From contig NW_025919593.1 in NCBI RefSeq assembly GCF_907164915.1, forward strand, positions 186,001 to 250,000: a stretch of DNA of 64,000 bases. The letters run 5' to 3'. How positions within the stretch are numbered: the first letter of the stretch is position 1; each line of letters starts with the position of its first letter. The notes under the pieces are model-generated. The model did not search any database. It saw nothing but the letters and a program-made list of their open reading frames with translations, and had not been told where the DNA came from. The stretch comes from Impatiens glandulifera. Lineage: Eukaryota > Streptophyta > Magnoliopsida > Ericales > Balsaminaceae. A program made the position numbers and the translations under genes. Positions 34,280 through 46,679 of the stretch are shown here, piece by piece.

Positions 34280-36490
34280 AATTCGCCGTCCTCGATGAAT
34301 AGACCTTGGCCTGATCAGCCTCCAATGCCCATCCTCCAATCTCTAAAGAGAACTATTTTCTCTTTCTGTTCTAAGGTATTTTCAATAGGGCCATAAAAGG
34401 GTCGAACTATGGAACCGCAATCCCTGATAAACCTTCGGTAACATCCTATCAATTGTGGAACTGGACATTTCCTTGTTGTTTTTAATTTTTCCGGGTTAGT
34501 AGCCACCCCGGCCATGTAGGAAACTTGTTTGCACCCAAAGCCAAATTTTCTTTTGTTGAGAACTAACATTTGTTGTTTTAAAGTTGTCAGGACTTGGCGT
34601 AGATATACAAAAAAGTTCTTCCAGCTCCGATTATACACTAGGATGTTATCAAAAATCTAGGACAAGTCCTTCTTCCGGACCAGCACCACAGGGACAACAA
34701 AAAAGCCACATGGCTTCTAATTACTCCCCTTTCTAGTGGAAGGTCTATGGGTTTGTTGGAAAAGAGCGTTGAAGTCTTCGAGTAGTTGTTGGAGATCTTT
34801 AGGAATCTCTTCCAATGTCATTGAAGTAAGTGAAATAATTTGTTCTTCATGCTTACTCCTTATTTGCACCATGACAGCAACACTACATTTTTCCAATAAC
34901 TTCTCCAACTGGTTGCCTTCTATCATGTTGATTTGTGCCCGAAGTATTCCCTACAAGACCATGGTTCTCCCTTGCTTCTCATAACAAAGGGTCAGTTTTT
35001 CAAAATTCTAGGATGAATGGCCTAAAGTAATCAACCACTCAATGCCTATCACAATATCGTACCCGTCCATGGTATTTACCTTCATTTTTGTTTGGTAATC
35101 ATTTCTCTCGATTGACCATTTCAGGTCTTGGCAAATGTTGGAGCATAATATGTTGGAGCCATATGCCACTCGAACCGACTGTGCCTGGGTATGCATACTT
35201 TTGTGGCTTATTTTCTTCATAATCCTACTATTGATAAAAGTATGAGTGATGCCTATATCAATCAGGATCACCACCGACAAGTTCTCAATCTTACCAAGGA
35301 TCTAAAGTGTTTGAAATTTTTTAGAACCTGTCAATGTATGCAATGAAATGGCAGGTTCATCCCTTCCTCAAACTGCAAAGGAGGATCATCAAAACCCAGC
35401 TCTTGAGTGGGTTCTTGGGTATATGGTAAGACTTCTTGATAATTAACCGAGACCATGAATAATTTTGATTTAAACCTATGGTTGTCTCCCACTTTTCATT
35501 GCAAGTGTAACATAGGCCTTTCCTCCTATTTTCATAAATTACAATCGGGTCTAATTACTTCATGTAACCCTGGTTTATGCTGGAAGAAAATGCATGTGAA
35601 GAATTCTTGAGGTCGGTAGTCCAGTTGGTGCTTGGCCAAACCGTGTTAATATTGGATGGCTTGGGTAGCAACGACGGTTCAGTGATGTACAAATGTACGC
35701 TTCTCATTAAGGACCTATACATTGCTTCTTGAACTTTGACCATTGACATGGAATCATTTAGGGACCCAAGAAACCGCAACCTGATACAATTTGCAATCTC
35801 CTCCATTAGACCGACATGTAGCAATCTATAACATATTCCCCTAACATACTATGTAGTTTTTGGGAAATTGAAATGTATTAGAGATTATATTCTTGGATAG
35901 TACTAACATGTTTCAGGTTCATCAATTGTCTCATGGGAGTGTCATATATGGAAGAACCGAACTGCAGCAAGAGGCCTCTCTTGAACACATCCCACGTCAT
36001 GGCTTCTCTATGGTTGTGGTTCTGCAGATACGACCCATACCACATTATTGCTTCATTAGTAAAGTGAATGGGGGAAATGTCCAGTTTAGTGGCATCATTA
36101 GTCTTGTCCACCCTAATGAATTGCTTACTAAATATGAGCTAGCTCTCCACATCGGTCCAATCAAACTGAGGGAAATCAACTTTGGTGAGTTGGGTGAGGG
36201 AACATAGTGTTGGCCATGATGGGAGGGCCTATTCTAGGGAGGACTATGGTAAGTAGCATCATCACAAGGTCTGGTGTTGGGATCTTTGTCATTACCAGAC
36301 CCACCACTTTCAATGGCAGCCAATCTTTCTTTAGTGACATTGAACCTTCGACCCATATTATTGCTTAATTCCGTCATATTTTGTTGTAGGGTAGCATGCA
36401 TAAAAGCTGATTGTTGGGTCAGGCCTTCAATTAGGGCCTTAACAGAATCCATCTCTATTTGCTGGCGGGTTTCTATCATCTTAGAATCAC

Positions 36491-36505
36491 CTGGCTCTAA
36501 TACCA
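36491..36505 (-). other. primer-binding site
   Basis: TGGTATTAGAGCCAG, complementary to initiator Met-tRNA, 3 nt from the LTR end. Confidence 0.8.
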
Positions 36506-36508
36506 AGA

Positions 36509-36977
36509 TTTTACGACTTAATCTGTAACTGGGGTTAGAGTTCTTAATCTCTAGGACCGCGTGAGAAATCTTTGATCAAAGTGCAGCAGAAGTATTATGA
36601 GAAGAAGATTTTAAGATTATAGGAAAAAAAGAAACAAAGATGAGAAAATAATATTGTTAGTATATACACAAAGAGACAAAACATAAAATACAATTGAGAC
36701 TAAGAACATTCAGAAGCTTTTTCATTCATATCCACGCCCCATTAGGGGAGTGCTTTCAACATATATATATATATAGCAGCTGAATTCCCCTATAATATTC
36801 ACTTACAAGTGTTACAACAACTATTAGGGATTTAACAAAAAAAAATAGTTTTATGAGAAACATAAAACATAATTAAAATATTGTTATGCAATAAAAAAAC
36901 AGAATTTCACAACAATATCTAGCCCAAGTGTTCAATTGGACCGTTGAGGATGCTGGGTCTGTTCTAGGACCGTAACA
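36509..36977 (-). repeat. 5' LTR of the Gypsy element
   Basis: Starts TGTTACGGTCC on the minus strand. Its inner end is mutated (GTCGTAAAA instead of TTGTAACA). A second CGTAACA sits 20 bp outside (36991-36997) and is followed by TAATC, close to the TAATA before the other LTR. Confidence 0.85.
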
Positions 36978-36997
36978 TTTATTTGGGAACCGTAACA

Positions 36998-37480
36998 TAA
37001 TCTTAATCTCATATACTATGAAACGTTTCTATAATTATTCCTGATTTTATTTATTTATTTAAAATATGTACTTTTATTTAAGATATTATTAGAGAGAATT
37101 TAATTCATAAATCAGTTTTTATCAATTGAACTACATTAGTAAGTTTATTTTAAAAATTTTAACAAAATTCAAAGTAGTCCTATTTACACATAAAATGTAT
37201 TACAAAATAAAATAAAAAATAGTCAATAGTCAATACCTGTGATGATATTCTATTGATCACTCATATTATACTATTGGTTCAATCTTTACCCATTTCTTTA
37301 TTATTAAATAAGGTATAGACACATTTCCACCGGCCATTATCATTATTAAATAAATAAATAAACACATTTCCACCGGCCATCTAAAATCTTTTCTAATAAG
37401 TCACAATATTTAATTTCAGAACACAGTTTGCAAAGTCAACAATTGGAACACCATTATCAATATATATAAATATAATAATA
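36998..37480. other. intergenic with a 20-bp direct repeat
   Basis: ACACATTTCCACCGGCCAT occurs at about 37319 and 37362. Nothing else recognised. Confidence 0.5.
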
Positions 37481-37965
37481 TTTAATTTGAATTTATTTAA
37501 TTTTTCGGATGAGAGTTATAATTAATTTTGATATATATATATAAATTAATTATATATATAAATTGTGGGTCGACTCGTCCATAAACCTGAAACAGTTAAA
37601 AATAAAATTAAAAATATAATATGTATGTTTTGAACTTGCAACCTAATAAAAACAAATGCAAGTCTTTAACCAACTGAGCTAATAAGATTTTATATTTTAA
37701 ATTCAATACCAAATTTGATAAACGTACGACATTTCTAACAATATAAGTACAATTTCTTAACTAACTAATATATTATATATATATATAATAATGTTTAATT
37801 TGAATTTGTTAGGTTTTTTGGGTGGAGAGTTGTTGTTAATTTGGATATATATGTGAGAGTAAATGAATATTTTGGTCGGATCATGGGTTGACCCGCCCAT
37901 AAACTTGAAGCGGTTAAAAGTAAAATTAAAAATGATATATGTATGTTTCGAACTTGATAAAGAAA
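37480..37965 (+). repeat. two tandem R1 copies
   Basis: Copy one (about 37480-37760) reads GTCGACTCGTCCATAAACCT to ACTAACTAATATA. Its reverse strand has the clearest tRNA-like segment of the family: TTAGCTCAGTTGGTTAAAG (box A) then AGGTTGCAAGTTC. Copy two (37790-37965) has TTGGTCGGATCATGGGTTGA. This is the same two-unit arrangement as in the Helitron at 14.5 kb, but without the hairpin and CTAG end. Confidence 0.7.
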
Positions 37966-38064
37966 CATATGAAAAAGTGTTAGTCACAAGATGTCAACTA
38001 ATTAACTAATTAGTAATAAATATTAAATATAAAATATATATACATACACAAAATTATAAAACAA

Positions 38065-38140
38065 TATCAACATTCTCAAGTGGTCTAGTGTTTAAGATGC
38101 TCACATTTCATGCTTAAGATCAGAGTTCGAATCTTAAAAA
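38065..38140 (+). repeat. tRNA-like/SINE remnant
   Basis: CAAGTGGTCTAGTGTTTAAG followed by AGAGTTCGAATCTT has A- and B-box spacing like a tRNA-derived SINE head. No intact cloverleaf or flanking duplication seen. Confidence 0.45.
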
Positions 38141-38184
38141 CTACAAATTAAAAGTGAGTATTATAAATATTTAAGAGATCAATA

Positions 38185-40450
38185 TTAAATAATGCATTCT
38201 TGAGTATAATATATGGTGGCACAACTTTTAAACAAGGAATAAGAGGCATGTGAAAGTGCGAGGTCGGATTTATTGGTTGGTTTCACGAGCATTTTAAAAT
38301 GTGAGATCACGAGATGTAGATTATGTGGTGGGTGGTTTATCAACCGAGGAGATAAAGATGCATATGTAAAAGTGTGTGTCACAAGATGATGGTTAATTGG
38401 AGGGTTAGTTGTTGGTTTGACAAGGTATAAGAGGTGTGTGATAAATTTGTATTGGTTATTGATTTATTGAAGTGGGGTAAAACATGTCGTCTAAGATTGA
38501 TGGGCTGTTTGTTGAGGGGTAAATAAACATATTAGGGGATACAGAGTTATATAAAAAAGTGTGAGTCACAAGATGATGGTTAATTGGGGGGTTAGTGGTT
38601 GGTTTGATGAGATATAAGAGGCGTGTGATCAATTTGTATTGGTTGTTGATTGTTGAAGTGAGGGTAAAAGAGGTCGTCTAAGATTGATGGGTTGTTTGTC
38701 GAGGGGGTAAATAAGCATATTAGGGGATAAAGAGTCATATGAAAAAGTGTGAGTCACAAGATGTGGGTCATTGAGGGATTAGTGATTAGTTTGACGAGGG
38801 ATAAGAGGTGCGTGATCAATTGAAATTTGTTGTTGATTTGTTGAAGTAGGAGTAAAAGAGGGCGATTAATATTGGTAGGTGGTTTTCCGAGGGGATAAAA
38901 AGCATATAAAAATGTGTGAGTCATAAGAGGTCGACTAAGATTTGGTGGGTGATTTGCCTAGTGGATAAAAAAGCATATGAAAATGTGTGAGTCACAAGAG
39001 GTAGATTAAGATAAGTGGATGGTTTGCCGATGGATGCGTGAAAGTGTGTGAGGTCACGAAGATGAAATGTCGATTGGGATTTAGTGTGGTTGGTTTACCG
39101 AAGTGAGTGTAAATATAGGCCTTCTTAACAAATTAAATATTAGTGGTTAAATTTATATGAATAAAATATTGATTGATCGAATTGGTCGATTGGAGGATTG
39201 ATTGTTGATTTTTTGAAATTGGGGGTAAAAGAAGTCGCTATAAGAGTTAATATATGATGAGATGCGAGGTGGGGATTTATGGTTTTGATTTGTCAGGATA
39301 AGGAACAGATAATAAAATGAGATATCGACGGTTAAAAATATATAAATGAGATGTTGATTGACAAGAGTATAAATGTGTGTGTGGTCACAAGATTAGAGGT
39401 CAAAATTAGGATTGGTGAGTGGTTTGCCAATTGGATAAAGAAGCATATGAAAAAGTGTGAGTTAGAAGATGAGAGATCGATTGGTGAGATTGATGTTTGG
39501 TTTGACGAGAGATAAGAGGTGTGTGAAAGTGTGTATTAGGTCATGAGATGAGATGTCGATTAAGATTTGGTGGTTGATTTACTGGAAGAGAGGAATAATT
39601 TAAGAGGTTGGTAACAAATGAGATATTACTGGTTAAAAATATATGAATGAGATGTTGATTGACCGAAATGTAAAAGTATGTGAGGTCACGAGATTAGAGG
39701 TCGATTGTGATTGATGAGTTATTTGTAGAGGGGACAAAGAGACATATGAAAAATGTGAGTCACAAGATGAAATATCGATTTAGGGATTAATGTTGGTTTG
39801 GCGAGGATAAGAGGTGTGTAAAAGTGTGTTAGGTCACAATATGAGACGTCAATTGAGATTTGGTGGTTGGTTTACCAGACTAGGAGTAAAAAAAGAGGTC
39901 GCGGTAATATAAAAAGGATGATAATAAATGAAATATTAGTGGTAAAAGTGTGTGAGGTCACGAGATTAAAGGTTTGATTGAGATATGTGGGTGATTTTCC
40001 GAGTAGATAAAGAAGAATATGAAAAAGTGTGAGTCACAAGATAAGAAGTCGATTAATGGTAAAAGATGTTATGGTAAGGGTAAAAATAATGAGATGAGAT
40101 GCGAGATTTGTGGGGATAAGAGACCAATATAAATGAGATATTGGTAGTTAAAAATAATATGAATGAAATTTTGATTGACCGAAATGTGAAAATGTGTGGG
40201 CTCATAAAACTAGAGGTCGATTGAGATTGATGGTTGGTTTGTCGAGTGTGATAAGAGGCATATGAAAAATGTGAGGTAATGATATGAAAGGTCGATTGAG
40301 AATGGTGATTGATTTGACGAAAGATAATATGTGTGTGGAAGTGTGTGAGTCACGAAATGAGATGTTGATTGCGTGATTGATGGTTCGTTTGTCGAAGTGG
40401 TGGTAAAAATGTCACGGTTATGAATAAGAGGTCGGTAATAGTGTAAAACA
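38185..40450 (+). repeat. 2.3-kb degenerate tandem array
   Basis: About 25-30 imperfect units of roughly 70-90 bp built from the words GTGAGTCACAAGATGAG, GGTCGATTGAGATTGGTGG, TTGGTTTGACGAG, GATAAGAGGTGTGTGAAAG and AAAGAAGCATATGAAAAAG. Unit order and length drift strongly. G-rich on the plus strand against an AT-rich background. Non-coding. Confidence 0.75.
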
Positions 40451-41120
40451 CGTCTAACATTACTTTAGATAAGAACAAAATGTATAACACCTAAAATCTC
40501 TAAATTGATCTATAGTAACAAGATAAATAATGTTAATTTGATTCTTACCGATAAGAAATCCACATTTATTTTAAGTGTTTTTTATACTATAAAATTATTT
40601 TTTTCAAATTTAGATATTTAATAAATTTTAAAATATATATTAACATTAAATTTTATATTAAACTTAATTTTTACCAATTAAAATTATTTTTAAATTTATT
40701 AAATTTAAATAATATTAATTTTATTTAAACAATTTTATATATATTTTGTTTCTATTTTGAATTAGGCATCATAATTGATACTAGTTAATATTATTATATA
40801 ATATAATTCATGCAACATAATTCATACTAGTTAATATTATTATATTAAATATATGAATTATATTATAATTGCTTAATATTATATTTATAGACTATCATAT
40901 CAACTAATATCTATAGAGACTCTTGTAAATTGGAAAAGTAGAATTGAATTGTAAAGTGTAAACTCTTACATTAACATGAACATTATATATAATTTATTAT
41001 TTGAAATCAATAACTTAAAAAAAAAAAAAAAAAAAAAAAAGTAGAAACATATAATTAGATACAAAATTTATCATTGGTTAATTCCACTAATTCACATTCA
41101 TCAACAAATTGAGAGTCACT
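40451..41120. other. AT-rich intergenic with poly-A tract
   Basis: Poly-A at about 41019-41040. No gene. Confidence 0.6.
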
Positions 41121-41123
41121 TAA

Positions 41124-42301
41124 GACCATCTCCAACCCACAAACTCATTCTCAAACCCAAAATCCAGTAAACGTCATATCAAACAGTAATTCATCTCCAA
41201 TCCAAAAACTCATTTTCAAACCTAAAAGAATATTCTTAAAATATTCCTTTCTTACACTAACTTTTTAACTTTATTAATATTATCTATATATTTATCAATT
41301 TTACATATTTAACCTCAATCTTTTCTCATTCATTTAATAATATTAAAATAAAATTAAGTATATATATCAATAATTCATAAATAACAAAATAATTTAATAA
41401 TACATTTAAATAAACAAACATATTATATTAAAACAAACATTATTAATAAAAAAAAACACTTAGTACACGTACACATAGCATACACAATGTATCAATTCTC
41501 GGAATTGGTGTACTCTTCCCACAAATGATCGATTAATGCATTACGAAGTTCAATGTGTGCATCTTTATTTCTTATTTTTCCGTACCGAGATATGAAATCT
41601 TGAAATCGAGTATTTTCATCTATCACCCTCTCGACCTCTGGTGAATGCGTTTCCATTTCAATTTCGATATGTGCATTAAGGTCACGTTCATCCTCAATAA
41701 TCATATTATGCAAAATTATGCACGTAGTCATTATATCCTGCAACACTTCTTTTCTCCAATATCGTATCGGACCTACTACAATAGAAAAATGTGTATTATT
41801 TATGTTGTACTTTTAATTATTGCACTAATTATTATGTAACGGTAATGGTTGTTTTTTTAATATATTTTCTATGATTATTCATATTGTTTAAAATTATAAA
41901 TTTATAATCTATAAAATTTAAGTTATAAAATATAACGTAAAAATAAAAAATAAAAAATAAATATATAATAAATTAGATAAGATTTTAAGTATAATTTAAT
42001 GATTTAATTAAATATTTAAAAAATATTATAACTTTTTATCTTAAAATTAAAAATTAAGGGACCAATAAATTGTTTCAAATAATTTATTTAAACAAGTTTA
42101 ATATTTAAATTAATATAGTAATATATTTCAAGGACTTAATTAACTTTTTATAAAAAAATTATGCATGGTGAATAGTAACCACGCATATATGCGTTTATTT
42201 TCAGAGAGAATTTCAATTCTCATTTTGCAGGGATGTTTGCCTTAAGGTTGGAGAAAAAATTGGAGCTGCTTATGTGATTTGCAGTACAGTTGGAGAAGCT
42301 C
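41124..42301 (-). mobile_element. PIF/Harbinger transposon, deleted
   Basis: The termini GACCATCTCCAAC (41124-41136) and, on the other strand, GAGCTTCTCCAAC (42301-42289) form a terminal inverted repeat. Both are flanked by the 3-bp duplication TAA (41121-41123 and 42302-42304), the target preference of PIF/Harbinger. The 1178-bp interior keeps only the last transposase exon. The CTCCAAC word recurs near both ends. Confidence 0.85.
41492..41771 (-). pseudogene. Harbinger transposase, C-terminal exon only
   Basis: Reads GPIRYWRKEVLQDIMTTCII, LHNMIIEDERDLNAH, FQDFISRYGKIRNKDAH and LRNALIDHLWEEY then stop. This is the conserved end of plant PIF/Harbinger (DDE_Tnp_4 type) transposases (IILHNMI.ED.R and R..I.N...H..L..DL..HLW). 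The catalytic domain is deleted, so no activity is expected. Confidence 0.88.
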
Positions 42302-42304
42302 TAA

Positions 42305-43527
42305 TTCATTCTAATATTGGTTGGAAAGATTAAAAAAACTTTGAACCTTAATTTATAACATTGATTTCTAACCCTACAAAATTTAACATATTCAAAAATG
42401 AATACAACTCAAAAATTTATTATAATAATCAAAATGCTTTCACTTTAAAATATACATAAACATTTAAAAAACCGTCTCTCAGAATTATGTCTTATATTTA
42501 TCCCATAAATCGGGATTACGTAGTTAACTATGTTAGATAATTGAGGGATTAATACATAATATATAGTACTATTTATTCTCTTATCCAAAAGTAACACTAG
42601 TCAAAACACTCTACCAAATATTTAAATAATAATGTCTATGTAACTTAATCACATGTAAAAATATTCAACAAATTTTAAGTAAAATCTATATCATAGATAT
42701 CGATTTTGGACTGACATTTACTGTGCATGTTTAAGGAATTAAGTACTAGAAGTTTTTCACTCATTGTCACTCAAACTTATTTTAAACTCGGTAACGCATA
42801 TCATACTACTTTTTCGAAAAATAGGTCGGCTCTTTATTATTATTTTAGTTTTTGTCAAAATTGAATTAGGTGACGATTTTTATAAATCAAACGTTTAATT
42901 GAATTTAACTTTTTAGAACAGTTTTATTCTCTTGAAATATTGTAAGAACCTATCTAAACTTATCACAATCATCATTATCTGCTATCCTTCTTAAGTTTTT
43001 TTTAACAAAAAGAGAGAAAAATAAATGAGAAGAAATATTGTAGCTAAAAATTTAAAGGTTAAAATAAGGGACCTATTCAAAAACCAAATTTGATAGGCAT
43101 AAAAGACAATGAAAGAAAAATTGAAAGAAAGAAGTTATTATGCCCTTAAAAAATATTATAATATTGTAAATAGATTTACCATCTTAATACATGTATATAA
43201 AGAGCCGATCTTAAATGTTTTTATTATTATTTATTTTAATAATAATTCCATGTCAAAACATAACAAACTATCATCTAGGTATTTTACTTTTAAGGTTAAG
43301 GCACTGCCCACAAAAGCAACCAAAAAATTCATAAGTGAATCGTGGTGAAAACTTGAACTTATAGATATAATTAATCGATTATCGACCAAACCGACATTTA
43401 ACAAACAGTTGCAGAATTTCTAAAATCGAAATAAGCTATTGGAATGAATATTTTTGTTGAAAACCCAAACAAATCAAACCACTATACCCTAAATTAAACA
43501 ACAAAAGTGCGGATTGTTTGGTTATTG
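42305..43527. other. intergenic, AT-rich, nothing recognised
   Basis: An open frame at 43109-43348 has no protein-like signature and is not called. Confidence 0.6.
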
Positions 43528-44061
43528 CACTAAAAAAAAAGTCTGATTTGCGATAAGTTTTATCGATTAAATTACGAATATTGGTAAATTTACTTGACAT
43601 GAATAAGTTCAGCGCTGGATAATAAAATTGTTGGAAATATTGCGATTAGATTTTCGGTTTCAAATTGATTACACTGAAAGAAATATAAAATGTTGCTAAA
43701 GACGTTATTAAATGAAATTTATAATTTTTATCCCCATTTTTTGATTAATTTATTTTAATAGTAAATCTTCTATGAATACAGCGACAAATGATGTTTATAA
43801 CATTACCCATTCAATCACAACTTTTCAAATTTTCACTTACTTTTGAATGCTATATGATTAGTGACATTGAGATTATATTTGTTTGATGATTATGCGACTT
43901 TTTAATTCATGTCACAAAATAATTTTAGTTGAATGACTTATGAGTACATAGTGATTAATCTAGTAATACATTAATAATATATTTTTGGGGATATTTTAGT
44001 TTATGATGCATTAACAATTGCAGAGAGGAATGATGTGGCTGAACATAATGTTGAAGTTCTT

Positions 44062-46500
44062 GTGTGTGGCTAATTATAATGTTCAAGTTTCATAATATAA
44101 TAAAATCTTATTTAACAGAAATTTAAGAATTATTTAATCTTAAATGTTAGCCGATTGAGATTATAAGTTCGTCAGAATTACATAAGCTCAAATTATATCA
44201 CCCAATATTATTCCAACTTGTCAAATTATGTAAAAGTTTGCATGAATTCCTAAAATACATCCAAATTACCTTTGGGAGTGGGAAGAAGTATCGCATATGG
44301 CTTGTGTGTGGCTAATTTTAATGTTCAACTTTCCTAATATTATAAAAAAACTTATTTAACAGAAATTTAAGAATTATCTATTCTTGAATGTTATCCGATT
44401 AGGTGTAGAAGTTCGTTAAAATTACATAAGCTCGAATTATATCACCCAATATTATTCCAGCTTGTCAAATTATGTAAAAGTTCGTATGAATTCCTAAAAC
44501 ACATCCAAATTACCTTTGGGAGTGGGAAGAAGTATCGCATATGACTTGTGTGTGGCTAATTTAAATGTTCAAGTTTCATAATATTATAAAATCTTATTTA
44601 ACAGAAATTTAAGAATTATATAATCTTGAATGTTAGCCGATTGAGAATAGGAGTTTGTCAGATTTACATAAGCTCGAATTATATTAGCCTATATTATTCT
44701 AGCTTGTCAAATAATATAGAAGTTCGTATAAATTTCTAAAATACATTCAAATTACCTTTGGAAGTGGGAAGAAGTATCGCATATGGCTTGTGTGTGGCTA
44801 ATTTTAATGTTCAACATTCCTAATATTATAAAATCTTATTTAACAGAAATTTAAGAATTATCTAATCTTGAATGTTAGTCGATTGAGAATAGAAGTTCGT
44901 CAGAATTATATTAGCTGGAATTATATTACCCTATATTATTATCTCTTGTCAAATAATGTAGAAATCGTATAAATTCCTAAAATATATCCAAATTACCTTT
45001 AGGAGTGGGAAGAAGTATCGCATATAACTTGTGTGTGTGGCTAATTTTAATGTTCAAGTTTCATAATATTATAAAATCTTATTTAACAGAAATTTAAGAA
45101 TTATCTAATCTTGAATGTTAGCCGATTGAGAATAGGAGTTTATCAGAATTACATTAGCTGGAATTATACCACCCTATATAATTCTAGCTTGTCAAATTAT
45201 ATAATAGTTCGTATAAATTCCTAAAATATATCCAAATTACCTTTGGGAGTGGGAAGAAGTATCGCATATAACTTGTGTGTGGCTAATTTTAATGTTCAAG
45301 TTTCATAATATTATAAAATCTCATTTAACAGAAATTTAAGAATTATATAATCTTGAATGTTAGCCGATTAGGTGTGGGAGTTCGTTAAAATTACATAAGC
45401 TCGAATTATATCACCCAATATTATTCCAGCTTGTCAAATTATGTAAAAGTTCGTATGAACTCCTAAAATACATCCAAATTACCTTTGGGAGTGGGAAGAA
45501 GTATCGTATATGGCTTGTGTGTGGCTAATTTTAATGTTCAAGTTTCATAATATTATAAAATCTTATTTAAAAGAAATTTAAGATTTATCTAATCTTGAAT
45601 GTTAGCCAATTGATAGTAGGAGTTTGTCAGAATTATATAAGCTCGAATTATATCACCCAATTTTATTCTAGTTTGTCAAATTATGTAAAAGTTTGTATGA
45701 ACTCCTAAAATACATCCAAATTACATTTGGGAGTGGGAAGAAGTATCGTATATGGCTTGTGTGTGGATAATTTTATTGTTAAAGTTTCATAATATTATAA
45801 AATCTTATTTAATAGAAATTTATGAATTATCTAATCTTGAATGTTAGCTGATTGATAGTAGGAGTTCGTCAAAATTACATAAGCTCGAATTATATCACCC
45901 AATATTATTCCAACTGGTCAAATTATGTAAAAGTTTGCATGAATTCCTAAAATACATCCAAATTACCTTTGGGAGTGGGAAGAAGTATCGCATATGGCTT
46001 GTGTGTGGTTAATTTTAATGTTCAACTTTCCTAATATTATAAAAAAAACTTATTTAACAGAAATTTAAGAATTATCTATTCTTAAATGTTATCCGATTAT
46101 GTGTAGAAGTTCGTTAAAATTACATAAGCTCGAATTATATCACCCAATATTATTCCAGCTTGTCAAATTATGTAAAAGCTCGTATGAATTCCTAAAATAT
46201 ATCCAAATTACCTTTGGGAGTGGGAAGAAGTATCGCATATGACTTGTGTGTGGCTAATTTAAATGTTCAAGTTTCATAATATTATAAAATCTTATTTAAC
46301 AGAAATTTAAGAATTATATAATCTTGAATGTTAGCCGATTGAGAGTAGGAGTTTGTCAGATTTACATAAGCTCGAATTATATTAGCCTATATTATTCTAG
46401 CTTGTCAATATAATGTAGAAGTTCATATGAATTCCTAAAATACATCCAAATTACCTTTGGTTGTGGGAAGAAGTATCGCATATGGCTTGTGTGTGGATAA
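44062..46500 (+). repeat. 242-bp satellite, about ten copies, inside the CACTA element
   Basis: The word GTGTGTGGCTAAT begins at 44062, 44304, 44548, 44790, 45033, 45275 and 45517, with variants at 45759, 46001, 46245 and 46489. Spacing is 242-244 bp throughout. Each unit also carries TTTAACAGAAATTTAAGAA, CTTGAATGTTAGCCGATT, AAGCTCGAATTATATCACCC and GGAGTGGGAAGAAGTATCGC. Units are highly similar and none encodes a protein. Confidence 0.95.
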
Positions 46501-46514
46501 ATATAATGTTCTGG

Positions 46515-46630
46515 TTTACTAATATCAAACATCTTTTGTGCATATTCAAGATAACCAAGATCCACATACATTTGCATTAATGAACTAACATCAACATATA
46601 ATTTACAGACTCCTTACCAGATTTCATGAG
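46515..46630 (-). pseudogene. captured pentatricopeptide-repeat (PPR) gene fragment
   Basis: On the minus strand LMKSGKES is followed, after a one-base shift, by YVDVSSLMQMYVDLGYLEYA and QKMFDISKPEH. This matches one PPR unit (..LI.MY...G.LE.A.KVFD). PPR proteins bind organellar RNA. The fragment is about 110 bp, lies between the satellite and TNP2, and is inside the CACTA borders, so it is probably a transposon-captured piece of a host gene. Confidence 0.6.
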
Positions 46631-46679
46631 CAATATATACATAACAAGATCAAGGAAAGGATTAGTATATAAATTCATT

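Larger units (their letters stand above)
33796..36977 (-). mobile_element. Gypsy LTR retrotransposon, internally deleted
   Basis: Two LTRs of about 470 bp (36977-36509 and 34265-33796) enclose 2.24 kb. On the minus strand the 5' LTR is followed by a Met-tRNA PBS and the 3' LTR is preceded by a purine tract. The interior has gag (36506-36234, 36111-35878, 35824-35555), protease (35280-35008, LIDIGITHTFI in place of LIDSGATH) and RT fragments (34926-34717, 34638-34315). The RT core is lost between VLVRKKD and DNILVYNRSW, and RNase H and integrase are missing. It can only have moved with help from other elements. Confidence 0.9.

Noticed and set aside
43109..43348. 79-codon plus-strand frame
   Set aside because: Low-complexity AT-rich translation with no domain or splice context.
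44062..46500. Regular repeats considered as a CRISPR array
   Set aside because: The whole 242-bp unit is repeated with no unique spacers, and the genome is a plant.
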